Below, piece by piece: positions 19,301-27,330 of a DNA stretch of 64,000 nucleotides (its first letter is position 1; every line of letters begins with the position of its first letter). Source of the DNA: Actinophytocola sp036402745 (GTDB lineage: Bacteria > Actinomycetota > Actinomycetes > Mycobacteriales > Pseudonocardiaceae). The DNA lies in the NCBI RefSeq assembly GCF_036402745.1, contig NZ_DASWSJ010000244.1:1-64000 (forward strand). The letters run 5' to 3'. Made by a program: the position numbers and the translations under genes. The notes under the pieces were generated by a model. It saw only the letters and a program-made list of their open reading frames with translations, was not told the origin of the DNA and did not search any database.

Positions 19301-21227
19301 CGGGCGGCGCGGCGGACAGGTCGACGTGCCGCGCGGGCACCCGTACCGCGGCGAGCACGTGCTGCACGAGAGCGCCGTCACGCAGGCCGAACGACGTGCG
19401 CAGCACCTCGTGCCGCGCGGTCAGCCGGGCGAGCGCCCGCTCCAGCGCGGGGAGGTCCACCTCGCCGTCGACCCGCAGCACGACCGGCACGTGGTAGGCG
19501 GCGTTGCCGGGGGTCAGCTGGTCGAGGAACCAGAGCCGTTCCTGGGAGAACGACGCCGGCACGAGCCACGGCTCACCACCCGGTTCGGGGCGGGCCGCCG
19601 GGGTCAGCGCCGGGGCAGGCGCGACGCCGGCCTGCCGGGTGAGCCAGTCCGCGAGGCCGGCGACGGTCGGCCGCTCCAGGAACGTCCGCAACGCGAGGCC
19701 CTCGGCACCCAGCCGCGCCACGAACCGGCCGGCCAGCAGCGAGTTGCCACCCAGCGCGAAGAAGTCATCGTGCACGCCGACCCGGGCCGCCGGCACGCCG
19801 ATCGTCTCGCACACCAGGTCGCGCAGCCGCTCCTCGAGCGGGTCGCCCGGAGCGACGAACCCCGCCGGAGCGGGTGAGGTGGGCACGGTCGGCTCGGCCA
19901 CCGGGCCGCCGATCGGGCGCCGCACATCGGTGACGCTCCGGCTCACCGTGGCGACGAACGACTCGACCAGGGCGGCGATCCGGGCCCGGTCGAGCCGGTC
20001 GGTCCGGTAGTCGGCGCGGACCCGGAAGCCGTCGCCGGCGGGGCTCACCTCGAGGGCCAGCTCGCACTTGGCGTTGCGCGGCGGCACCGGCACGACGCTG
20101 ACGGCCAGGCCGTCGAGCGTCACGTCCTCGATCTGGTCCTCGTAGGCGAACAGCACGTCGGAGAACGGCGTGCGACCCAGCTCGCGATCGGGCCGCAGCT
20201 CGTCGACGAGCCGCTCGAACGCCACGGTCTGGTGGGCGTAGGCGGCGGTGCAGCGTTCGTGGACCTGGTGCAGCAGCTCGGCGAACGTGGCGGCCGGGCC
20301 CGGCTCGAGGCGGAGCACCAGGGTGTTGACGAAGAATCCGACCAGCAGCTCGGTCTCGGGCAGGTCGCGGTTCGCGACGGGCACGAGGACCGCGACGTCC
20401 GGTCGGCCGAGGTGCCGGGCCAGCACCAGCGACCACACGGCCAGCAGCACGGCCATCGGCGTGGTCCCCAGCTCGGCGGCCAGCCCGCGCACGGCGGCGC
20501 CGGTGCGCGCATCGATCTCCGCGCACACGGTGGCGGCCGGCGCCGCGGTCGCCGGCACGGGCGCCACCGCGCCGTCGGCCAGCGAGAAGTGCGCCGGCGC
20601 ACCGGACAGCTGCCGGCGCCAGTACGCGAGCGCGGGCTCGTCCGCGTCGGCCGGCTGCTCCCGTTGCCACGCGACGAAGTCGGCGTACTGGAGGGACTCC
20701 GGGGGCGGGGCCGCGGGGCCGCCGCGGTACAGGGTCCGCAGCTCGGCGATCAGCAGCCGCAGCGACCACGCGTCCACGACGATGTGGTGGGCGCACACCA
20801 GCAGCAGGTGGTCCCGCGGCCCGGTGCGGTACACCCGGCAGCGCAGCAGTGGCCCGCGGGCGAGGTCGAACGGCTCGTACGCGTCCCGCAGCAGATGCTC
20901 GGCCGGGTCGGTGCCGTCCGGGACGTCCACCAGCGCGAAGTCCGCGCGGGCCGTGTCCGTGATGTGCTGGTGGGGCACGCCGTCGAGGCAGCGGATGGTG
21001 GTGCGCAGCGTCTCGTGCCGGGCCACGAGCGCGTCCAGGGCCGCCCGCAGCGCCGGCACGTCGAGCGGTCCGCGTAGCCGCAGCGCGGCCGGCACGTGGT
21101 AGGCCGTCGTCTCCGGCGTCACCTCGTGGACGAGCCAGAGCCGGTGCTGCTCCTGGGAGAGCGGGAACATCGAGTACCCCGGCGCCAGGTCCGGCTCCCG
21201 GATCGCACGCTCGGCCGACGTGGTCAC
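16350..21227 (-). CDS. NRPS C-T-C-A-T, first module lacking an A domain
   Basis: An NRPS of 1,625 residues. C1 (about 18-440) has intact HHIVVDA at 147-153. T1 has GGNSLLA with serine near 494. C2 (about 555-990) has HHLACDA near 686. The A domain has YTSGSTGGPKG near 1169, YGPTE, YRTGD and NGKVD near 1498. T2 has GGHSLLA near 1555, followed by about 65 residues and no TE. The eye-read pocket DVKHMGMIAK is unusual in its lysine at position 239 and I cannot assign it. T1 has no A domain of its own and must be loaded in trans. The start overlaps the stop of the T-C-A-T gene by 4 bases (ATGA), so the two are translationally coupled. It is last in the operon with the SznF-like gene. Confidence 0.9.
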   Translation of the reverse strand: MTTSAERAIREPDLAPGYSMFPLSQEQHRLWLVHEVTPETTAYHVPAALRLRGPLDVPALRAALDALVARHETLRTTIRCLDGVPHQHITDTARADFALVDVPDGTDPAEHLLRDAYEPFDLARGPLLRCRVYRTGPRDHLLLVCAHHIVVDAWSLRLLIAELRTLYRGGPAAPPPESLQYADFVAWQREQPADADEPALAYWRRQLSGAPAHFSLADGAVAPVPATAAPAATVCAEIDARTGAAVRGLAAELGTTPMAVLLAVWSLVLARHLGRPDVAVLVPVANRDLPETELLVGFFVNTLVLRLEPGPAATFAELLHQVHERCTAAYAHQTVAFERLVDELRPDRELGRTPFSDVLFAYEDQIEDVTLDGLAVSVVPVPPRNAKCELALEVSPAGDGFRVRADYRTDRLDRARIAALVESFVATVSRSVTDVRRPIGGPVAEPTVPTSPAPAGFVAPGDPLEERLRDLVCETIGVPAARVGVHDDFFALGGNSLLAGRFVARLGAEGLALRTFLERPTVAGLADWLTRQAGVAPAPALTPAARPEPGGEPWLVPASFSQERLWFLDQLTPGNAAYHVPVVLRVDGEVDLPALERALARLTARHEVLRTSFGLRDGALVQHVLAAVRVPARHVDLSAAPPDERRLADFVAAESSRPFDLTCAPLLRLLTARLGHAEHLLVLTMHHLACDALSARVLVRDIGALYLAETGGPEPDLPELPVQYADFAGWQRDQLSGSRLGELTEFWRSALAGAPAVLELPTDRPRPAVPAHRGADVRFELPDALLRGIHRLATAHRMTSFMVLLAGLGLTLCRYAGQREVLVGTPVANRTRAEFDELMGFFANTVALRVDTSGGPVVAELLDRVRETCLAAYAHQDLPFEKVVEAVAPAREHAANPLFQVMLAVEDAPVSVELPGLRVSRVEQDASIGKFDLTVVVEDLRTGAAVARYDTDLFDGTTVRRLVAHLVRVLEQLVAAPHRRVAELDLLSADERSRQLEHWNDAPAHYPVDVPLHELVGRQVAATPDAVALSGCLDCNADEPCAAAPGHLTYGELGARAAAVATALADLGTRRGDVVGVLLGRSAGLVVAELGVLEAGAAFLPLEPSHPALRTAAILADGGCRVVVTSSRHADRVPPGTAVVLVDRLPGSPRKPGSAGGKDLAYVVYTSGSTGGPKGALIEHAGIVNNLRWMQQDWPLGRDDRLLFKTVHTFDVSVKEIFWPLIAGAQVVIAHPGAERDAHEICVHLARSEATVVHLVPSMLDVVLEVSRRRGMPLSSLRMLMAGAESLSPATHDEILARLPALLLHMYGPTETAIAVTGWPCRDAVGTGRLALGRAMPNARLYVLDERLRPVPQGCLGELYVGGLPVGRGYLARPAETAAAFLADPFAHEPGARMYRTGDLVRYRNDELLEFRGRRDSQVKIRGLRIEPGEVAGVLARHPDVRQATVIPWPRSRPVSLVAYVVGELSPTSVRAFLRERLPAYLVPTHVEVLPALPTGANGKVDHARLPAPAATGTERPADREPPRTPVERRLAEIWGELLEVPDVGRHDNFFDVGGHSLLATRLAARLLDEFGAEIPLRALFAQPTVAALATMVDAARTGRGNRIPVVERTAYRLPDFPSGERRAH

Positions 21228-24200
21228 CGTGACTCCTCGCTCCCGTCCACTGTGGACATCATGGCCGCCACGGACGCGGCGCCGCGGGGCCGCCGCGTGA
21301 GGGCACCACGCCGGGCCGTCGCACCGGCCCGGCGGGCGAACTCGGCCAGCTCGCCGGCGGTGGGCCGCTGGAAGATGACCGCGACCGGTAGCTCGACCGC
21401 CAGCACGGCACGCAGGTGGGTGGCCGCGCGGGCCGCGGCGAGGCTGTGCCCGCCGAGGGTGAAGAAGTTGTCGTCGAGGCCGACCTCCGCCACACCAAGC
21501 TCACGCGCCAGCGTCGCGGCGATCTGCCGCTCCAGCCAGGTGCCCGCCCGCCTGCCCGCCGGGGTGCTGGCCGGGCGCACCCTCGCCAGCGCGGTGCGGT
21601 CGACCTTGCCGTTGGCGGTGAGGGGCCACGCGTCGTGCCAGTGCAGCCGGGTCGGGACCATGTGCCGCGGCAACGACTCCCGGGCCCGCGCCAGCACCTC
21701 GACGGTGACCTCGGCCGGCGTCGCCGCCGCCGCCGGCTCGGGGATGGCGTGGGCCACGACCTGCTGGCCGTCCCCGGTGCCGGCGACGACCACTACCGCC
21801 TCCGCCACTGCCGGGTGCTGGCCGAGCACCGCCTCGATCTCACCCAGCTCGACGCGCTGGCCGAACAGCTTCACCTGCTGGTCGGCGCGCCCGACGAACT
21901 CCAGCCGGCCGTCGCCGCGGTAGCGCACCAGGTCACCGGTCCGGTACAGCCGCGCGCCGGGCAGCGGACCGTACGGGTCGGGCGTGAAGCGCTCGGCGGT
22001 GGCACCCGGCCGGCCGAGGTAGCCGCGGGCCAGCTGGGCGCCGCCGACGCACAGCTCACCGACGGCGCCCTGGGGCACCAGCAGGCCCCGCGGGTCGAGC
22101 ACGTAGGCGCCCGTGTTGCGCAGCGCCCGGCCGATCGGCAGCCGGCGCTGCGCCAGCTCGCCGGCCTCGACCTCGTAGGCCGTGCACATGACCGTGGTCT
22201 CCGTGGGTCCGTAGGCGTTGACGACGGTGGCCCCCGGCAGCACGGCCGCGAGCCGCTTCGCCAACGGCTCGGCGATCGGCTCTACACCGAGCAGCAGCCG
22301 GCGCATGGGCGGCGGCGACCCGTGCCGTTCGAGGTCGGCGACCAGCTCGCCGAGTGCGAACGGCGGCACGAACGCGGACTCGATCCCGTGGTCACGGAGC
22401 CAGCCGGCGAGCACCGCGCCGTCGACCCGTACGTGCTCGGGGGCGACGACGACAGTGGCACCGGTGTGGAAGGCCGCGAAGATCTCGTAGACGGACACGT
22501 CGAAGCCGGTGCTCGTCCACCACGCGCAGCGCGCCCCGGCCGGCACCCCGCCGCGCTCGCGGAAGTCGGCCAGCAGGTTGGCCACCGCCCGGTGCGGGAC
22601 GCCGACCGCCTTCGGCACGCCTGTCGAGCCCGACGTGGACATGACGTAGCAGAGGTTCCCGGCCCCCGGCGCGGCACCGGCGACGACGGCGGGTGGCTCC
22701 CCGAGGTCGGTGACGTCGACGGCGCGGCCGTCCGGCGCGGGCCCACCCGCGGTCACGACGACGTCGATCCCGGCCTGGCCGCGGATGTGGTCGAGGCGCT
22801 CGGCGGGCAGGTCCGGGTCCAGCGGCACGTAGGCGGCGCCGGCCTTGAGCACGCCGAGCACGGCGACGACATAGTCCAGTGACCGTCCGATGTGGACGCC
22901 AACGCGGTCGTCCACGGCCACCCCGGCCGCCCTCAGGAGCCCGGCCAGCCGCTCTGCCCGCGCGTCCAGCCACCCGTAGGTGACCGTACGCCGGCCGTCG
23001 ACGATCGCCACCACGTCGGGCTGGGTCTTCGCCCAGCGCTCGAACGGATGGTGTAGCAGCTCGCCGTCGGGAACCTCCCCCACCGGCCCGTTCCACTCGT
23101 GCAGCAGCCGGTGGGACTCCGTGGGCGCGGGGGCGGTCAGCGTGTCGAACGAGCCATCCGGGTCCCGGCCCACGCGGTCCACAATGGACACCCAGCTGTC
23201 GAGGAGCCGGTGTGCGGTGGTGGCGTCGAACAGGTCGGCGTCATAGGTGAGCTGGGCCGCGACGGCGCCGTCGAGCTCGCTCACCTCCAGCGCGAGATCG
23301 GTGAGGGCCGGCCGGTGCGGCAGCCGCCACGGCCGCAGGTGTAGCGGGCCCACCGCGACCGCGTGACCCTCGCCGCCCAGCGCGAGCGTGGCCGCGCCGG
23401 CGGTCGTGCGTGCCTGCTGGAACGCGAACACGGCCTGCACCAGCGGTGCGCGGCCGGCGTCCCGGTCGGGCGCGAGCCGCTCGACGATCACGGGGAACGG
23501 CAGCTCGCCGTGGTCCATCGCCGCGCAGGAGGCGCGATGGGCACGGGCGAGGTAGCCGCGGAACGTGTCCCGCGGCCGGTGGTCGAGGCGCACCGGCAGC
23601 AGGTTGGCGAGGTAGCCGACGACACGGTGCCGGTCGGGCCGGCCCCGGTTGGCGAACACGGTTCCGACGAGGAGGTCGGCCTGGCCGCTCTGCCGGTGCA
23701 GCAGCCAGGCGTACGCGGCGAGCAGCACGCTGGCCAGGGTCACGCCGGCCTCGGCCGCGAGGGCGGCGAGCCGGGCCGCGGCCTCCCGGCTCAGCTCCGC
23801 CGTCACGACCGCGCCGCGGTGGCGTGGCCGGCCGGGACGTTCGTGGTCGGTCGGGAGCGCGAGGACGTGCGGTGCGCCGGCGAGCCGCTCCCGCCAGTGG
23901 TCCCACAGCTCGCCCGCCCGCGGGGAGGCCAGCAGCTGGCGCTCCCGGTGTGCCTGGCGGCCCATCGGGTCCGGGTCGCCGGGCGCCGGCGCCGGCGCGT
24001 CGCCGGCGACCACCCGCCCGTACACCTCGCCGAGCTCCGCGAGCAGCACGTCGAGCGACCACAGGTCCACGAGGAGGTGGTGGGTACGCACGAGCACGAG
24101 GTGGCGGGTCGCGGTGAGGCGGAACATGTCGAGGTGCCACGTCGGGCCCGCGAGCCGCACCGGTGTCGCCGCCCGGCGCGCGCACTCGGCGTCGAGCCGG

Positions 24201-24742
24201 TCCGCCGGCCACGCGCTCGCGTCGACCACGTCGAGCGCGACGGCCGTGGCGCCCACCGAGCGGACCACGCGGTCCTGCTCGACGGTGACCCGGGTGCGCA
24301 GGGCCGGGTGCCGGGCTGCCAGCACCTCGACTGTCGTGCGCAGGGCGGTGGCGTCGAGCGGTCCCTCGACGACGAAGGCGTTGGCGACGGTGGTCGGCGA
24401 CCGGTCGGCCGTGCCGAACTCGTCGAGGAACCAGAACGACTCCTCGCCCGGCGTCAACCCGTGCTCCTGCCCGGCGGGAGGTTCGGCCGGTCTTTCCGGA
24501 GTGGACGTTCGGGGGCCGGCCGCGAGAACGTCCGCCAAGGTGGTGCCGCTGAGGAGCGCGTGGAGCGGGACGTCGACGCCGGCCGTGTCGTCGAGGCGCG
24601 CCCGCAGCTCCGCGGCACGCAGCGAGTCGAGGCCGAGCGCGGTCAGCGGCGTGTCGGCCGGGACCTCGCGGCACGGGCTGCCGAGAACCTCCTCGAGCAG
24701 CTGCCGCACGACCTCTGCGTGCGGGCCGGCCGCGTCGGTCAT
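21224..24742 (-). CDS. NRPS T-C-A-T with N-terminal free-loading carrier
   Basis: An NRPS of 1,172 residues. It begins with a carrier domain (GLDSLRA, serine near 36) resembling an ACP more than the downstream PCPs. A C domain (about 120-545) follows with HHLLVDL near 222. The A domain has TSGSTGVPKA near 702 and NGKVDR near 1044, and the final carrier has GGHSLAA near 1098. The eye-read pocket is DVYALGAVMK, not a code I recognise. The N-terminal carrier has no adjacent A domain, so this protein may start the chain with a unit loaded in trans. The ATG at 24742 overlaps the TGA of the 110-residue gene by 4 bases. The downstream gene is coupled the same way. Confidence 0.9.
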   Translation of the reverse strand: MTDAAGPHAEVVRQLLEEVLGSPCREVPADTPLTALGLDSLRAAELRARLDDTAGVDVPLHALLSGTTLADVLAAGPRTSTPERPAEPPAGQEHGLTPGEESFWFLDEFGTADRSPTTVANAFVVEGPLDATALRTTVEVLAARHPALRTRVTVEQDRVVRSVGATAVALDVVDASAWPADRLDAECARRAATPVRLAGPTWHLDMFRLTATRHLVLVRTHHLLVDLWSLDVLLAELGEVYGRVVAGDAPAPAPGDPDPMGRQAHRERQLLASPRAGELWDHWRERLAGAPHVLALPTDHERPGRPRHRGAVVTAELSREAAARLAALAAEAGVTLASVLLAAYAWLLHRQSGQADLLVGTVFANRGRPDRHRVVGYLANLLPVRLDHRPRDTFRGYLARAHRASCAAMDHGELPFPVIVERLAPDRDAGRAPLVQAVFAFQQARTTAGAATLALGGEGHAVAVGPLHLRPWRLPHRPALTDLALEVSELDGAVAAQLTYDADLFDATTAHRLLDSWVSIVDRVGRDPDGSFDTLTAPAPTESHRLLHEWNGPVGEVPDGELLHHPFERWAKTQPDVVAIVDGRRTVTYGWLDARAERLAGLLRAAGVAVDDRVGVHIGRSLDYVVAVLGVLKAGAAYVPLDPDLPAERLDHIRGQAGIDVVVTAGGPAPDGRAVDVTDLGEPPAVVAGAAPGAGNLCYVMSTSGSTGVPKAVGVPHRAVANLLADFRERGGVPAGARCAWWTSTGFDVSVYEIFAAFHTGATVVVAPEHVRVDGAVLAGWLRDHGIESAFVPPFALGELVADLERHGSPPPMRRLLLGVEPIAEPLAKRLAAVLPGATVVNAYGPTETTVMCTAYEVEAGELAQRRLPIGRALRNTGAYVLDPRGLLVPQGAVGELCVGGAQLARGYLGRPGATAERFTPDPYGPLPGARLYRTGDLVRYRGDGRLEFVGRADQQVKLFGQRVELGEIEAVLGQHPAVAEAVVVVAGTGDGQQVVAHAIPEPAAAATPAEVTVEVLARARESLPRHMVPTRLHWHDAWPLTANGKVDRTALARVRPASTPAGRRAGTWLERQIAATLARELGVAEVGLDDNFFTLGGHSLAAARAATHLRAVLAVELPVAVIFQRPTAGELAEFARRAGATARRGALTRRPRGAASVAAMMSTVDGSEESR

Positions 24743-25071
24743 CGGAGGTCCGCGGTGGCGACGAGCAGGCCGGTGCCCCGCAGGCTCTCCAGCTCGAGGT
24801 CGGCGACGCACCGGACCGGGACCTCGTTGAGGGACAGCGTTCCCTCCAGGTGCACCCGGCCGGTCCCCCGCTCGAAGTCGGCAGCGTCAGCCCGCGTCGC
24901 GCCCGGGTCCAGGCTCACCAGCAGCTCGGTCCCGCCGCGCGTATCGGGAAACCTGACGAAGACCGAGCCCTGGTCGCGGATCCGCTCGTGCAGCCGCGCG
25001 GCGGACGGGTCCCGCCCGCCCAGCTGGACCGGGTGCTCGCCGGCGCACAGGCGGCCGACCAGGTCGTCCAT
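24739..25071 (-). CDS. Unknown 110-residue protein in the N-oxygenase operon
   Basis: I do not recognise this protein. It starts MDDLVGRLCAGEHP, has no membrane segment, and its second half is a run of alternating hydrophobic residues (GRVHLEGTLSLNEVPVRCV) suggesting a small beta-barrel. A faint resemblance to YceI-type lipid-binding strands is only an impression. The ATG is one base after the TGA of the YqcI/YcgG gene, and its stop overlaps the T-C-A-T start by 4 bases. Its place between two N-oxidation-type proteins and the NRPSs suggests a role in making or delivering the modified residue. Confidence 0.75.
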   Translation of the reverse strand: MDDLVGRLCAGEHPVQLGGRDPSAARLHERIRDQGSVFVRFPDTRGGTELLVSLDPGATRADAADFERGTGRVHLEGTLSLNEVPVRCVADLELESLRGTGLLVATADLR

Positions 25072-25072
25072 C

Positions 25073-25828
25073 TCAGTCCCCTTCCGGCCGGGCGGCTGTG
25101 TCGCCCCTGACATGCAGCGGGCAGGTCTCTCGCAGGCGCGAGTCGTCGTCCGCGATGAAGTACTGGCGCCACTCGTAGTTCGACGGGTCCCCGTAGTCGC
25201 CGAGGTCGGCGTGCGGCCCGACGGTGTCCCACTCGGCGAGCCGGCGGCGAATCGTGCGGCGGGCCCGCACACCCCCGGGGGTGCCACCGGTGACGTCGGC
25301 GAAGACCGTCCGTGGCTGGAACAGCAGGACGAGGCCGGCGCCGAGGTTGCGGCTCTGCCGCCGCTGGTAGGTGGGTGCGGCCGAGAACGCGAACATCGGG
25401 ACCCCCGCGAAGGAGAACTCCCAGCTCGCGTGCTCGGGGTGGCTCGGGATGTCGGCCGGCCACGGCCGGTCGTCCCGGTCGTGCAGCTCCTGGAGCACCC
25501 GCCAGAACTCCTGCTCGTACCATGCGTGGTCGCGCGGCTCGTCCTCCGGCCGGCGGAACGCGGCCAGCACCAGGCGCCGGCCCGGATCACGTTGGGAGCG
25601 CTCGAGGAACTCCCCGAGCGCCCAGGCCAGCTCCGGCCCGGGGCCGTCGAAGAACGTGGCGAACAGCTCGCCCTTGGCCAACGCGACCCGGCCGAAGTGG
25701 CAGGGGTACTCGCGCTGGCCCACGCTGCGGGCGAAGTCCTCGGTGCACCGCTCCCACCAGGGTTGCGGGGGGCTGGTCTGCTGGCAGATCACGGGAACCC
25801 CGGCGACCTGGAGGGTGGGCGCGGACAT
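25073..25828 (-). CDS. YqcI/YcgG-family protein, probable heme-dependent N-hydroxylase
   Basis: A 251-residue cytosolic protein with the YqcI/YcgG (PF08892) pattern along its length: WWERCTEDF, YPCHFGRVALAKGE, FRRPEDEP, the PWPADIPSHPEHASWEF block, RRQSRNLGAGLVLLFQPR and LGDYGDPSNYEWRQYF. From memory, characterised relatives include GntA of guanitoxin; the heme proteins that N-hydroxylate arginine (DcsA of D-cycloserine, AglA of argolaphos) are described as similar. The probable reaction is N-hydroxylation of arginine or another guanidine, giving the substrate for the SznF-like protein just upstream. The ATG shares one base with the TGA of that gene (TGATG). The exact substrate is inference. 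Confidence 0.8.
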   Translation of the reverse strand: MSAPTLQVAGVPVICQQTSPPQPWWERCTEDFARSVGQREYPCHFGRVALAKGELFATFFDGPGPELAWALGEFLERSQRDPGRRLVLAAFRRPEDEPRDHAWYEQEFWRVLQELHDRDDRPWPADIPSHPEHASWEFSFAGVPMFAFSAAPTYQRRQSRNLGAGLVLLFQPRTVFADVTGGTPGGVRARRTIRRRLAEWDTVGPHADLGDYGDPSNYEWRQYFIADDDSRLRETCPLHVRGDTAARPEGD

Positions 25829-27162
25829 CACTCCGGCCCGACCGTGCCGAACCGGCGATCGAGCTCCTCGGTGATGATCGGCTGGTGGTAGACGCACTGG
25901 CCGGAGAACACGACCGAGCCGTGCAGGCTGTGCTTGGGGATGAAGGCCATGTCGCCGGGGAGGTACTTGTGCTGCACCCCGAAGCAGTTCCAGAACTCCA
26001 TCTCCCCGCTCTCGATGATCAGCAGCCGGTCCTCGTCGTGGACGTGGGTCGTGGAGCACTCCTCCCACGACTCGATGAACGTGTCGAGGTCGACGTCGAT
26101 GTGGTGGGTCTCGATCGCGGCCTGCAGGCGCTCGGCCTTCTCCTGGTAGTACGGCATCGTGGTGATCCAGCGGAACTGCCGCAGCCGCTCGTCGTCGTGG
26201 ACGTCGAGCAGGACCCGGTACTCCTCGAGCCCGCGGGACAGCTCGCGCAGCCCGTACGCGCCGCCGACCCGCTCGACCTCCCCGATGAGCTCGGTGACCG
26301 CGGCGGCGAGATCGCCGGACGGCAGCGGGTCGTGGCCGCCGCACAGGTCCACAGTGGTCAGCGCCTGCGCCTCCGCGAACCGCGCCACGAGCGCGCCGGC
26401 GAACGCGAAGAGCTGTCCCGGCCGGAAGGTCGTGTTGACATAGTTCATCAGCGCGAGAGTGGACGGCAGGTAGTACTGGCAGTAGCTGTGCGGCTCGGCC
26501 TTGATCCCACCGAACTCGGCGATCCTGCGGACCGGCCGGTACTGGCCGGGCGCGGGGGTACCGAGCACCGTCGCGATCGCCGCCGAGCCGGCCAGCGGCA
26601 GGAGCCGCTTCGCCGGGCGCAGCTCGGCGTTGAGCGCCTGCGCGACCGACTGGATGGCGACCATGCCGTTGAGCTGCGCGGGATCCGGGGACGTGGCGAG
26701 CACGCGCTCCAGTTCGGCCGCCCGCGCGTCACGGTGGTCGACGAGCTCGTGAATCTGGTCGACGACGTCCGCGCGGCTCGCGCGCACGTGCTCCCGGGCG
26801 CCGTCGCGGACGAAGTCGAACACGTGCCGCTCGAGCTGGGGCCGGACCTGGTCGCCGAGCGCGATGTTGTCCGGGTGGTAGAACAGCTCGAAGCTCGCCC
26901 GGTTCTCCGCCGTGTGCGTCCGGGGCAGCAGCAGCTCGTGCGCGTCGTGGATGTTGAGCAGGATTCGATGTGCCATCAGCCCGCTGAGCCGGGTGGCGTC
27001 CGTCCGCTCCAGCCGCGCGCCGAAGTCGACCATGCCTAGGTCGTCGGGACGCACCGGGCGGCGATAGGGATCGTCGTCGAGAACGAGCTCCTCGAAACGA
27101 GCTGACCGGAAGAGCGGGTTCGCCAGATACCGCTCCAGCACGTCGCCCTCAATTGGTTTCAA
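25828..27162 (-). CDS. SznF-like cupin protein with degenerate diiron domain (N-N bond formation)
   Basis: A 444-residue protein that I align from memory along its length with SznF, the N-nitrosourea-forming enzyme of streptozotocin. Matches include the N-terminal DPYRRPVRP, FYHPDNIALGDQVRPQLER in the dimerisation part, and RGLEEYRVLL before the cupin. The C-terminal cupin keeps the three iron ligands as THVH and, 39 residues on, the histidine of SLHGS, the same spacing as H407/H409/H448 of SznF. The central heme-oxygenase-like region is shortened and lacks the HxxxDxxH ligand cluster, so its diiron site is probably dead. The neighbouring YqcI/YcgG protein could supply the hydroxylation. I chose the TTG at 27162, 5 bases after GTGAGG; an in-frame ATG at 27234 (468 residues) is the alternative. 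Confidence 0.8.
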   Translation of the reverse strand: MKPIEGDVLERYLANPLFRSARFEELVLDDDPYRRPVRPDDLGMVDFGARLERTDATRLSGLMAHRILLNIHDAHELLLPRTHTAENRASFELFYHPDNIALGDQVRPQLERHVFDFVRDGAREHVRASRADVVDQIHELVDHRDARAAELERVLATSPDPAQLNGMVAIQSVAQALNAELRPAKRLLPLAGSAAIATVLGTPAPGQYRPVRRIAEFGGIKAEPHSYCQYYLPSTLALMNYVNTTFRPGQLFAFAGALVARFAEAQALTTVDLCGGHDPLPSGDLAAAVTELIGEVERVGGAYGLRELSRGLEEYRVLLDVHDDERLRQFRWITTMPYYQEKAERLQAAIETHHIDVDLDTFIESWEECSTTHVHDEDRLLIIESGEMEFWNCFGVQHKYLPGDMAFIPKHSLHGSVVFSGQCVYHQPIITEELDRRFGTVGPE

Positions 27163-27274
27163 TGCAACCTCACAGAGTGTTCCGCGGCGTGTCGTTCCAG
27201 CCGAACAATACTGCGGCACAACACTTCTGCCCATGTTGCGCGACCTAGCCAATTGGTCAACCAGGCGGACACGC

Positions 27275-27315
27275 AAAAACGGAACCGTCCATTCGGGTCA
27301 TTCCGAATGGACGGT
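27275..27315 (-). terminator. Rho-independent terminator
   Basis: A perfect 13-bp inverted repeat (ACCGTCCATTCGG / CCGAATGGACGGT, arms 27284-27296 and 27303-27315) with a six-base loop. On the minus strand it is followed by TCCG and five Ts (27275-27279). It lies 16 bases past the stop of the C-A-T gene, so it ends the ABC-exporter/C-A-T transcript and separates it from the SznF-like operon. Confidence 0.85.
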
Positions 27316-27330
27316 CGGTTCTGCGGACGA

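Noticed and set aside
27163..27276. Longer SznF-like protein starting at ATG 27276 or 27234
   Set aside because: The extra codons are AT-richer and unlike the gene, and a good GTGAGG-N5-TTG start exists at 27162. The 27234 start is kept only as an alternative.
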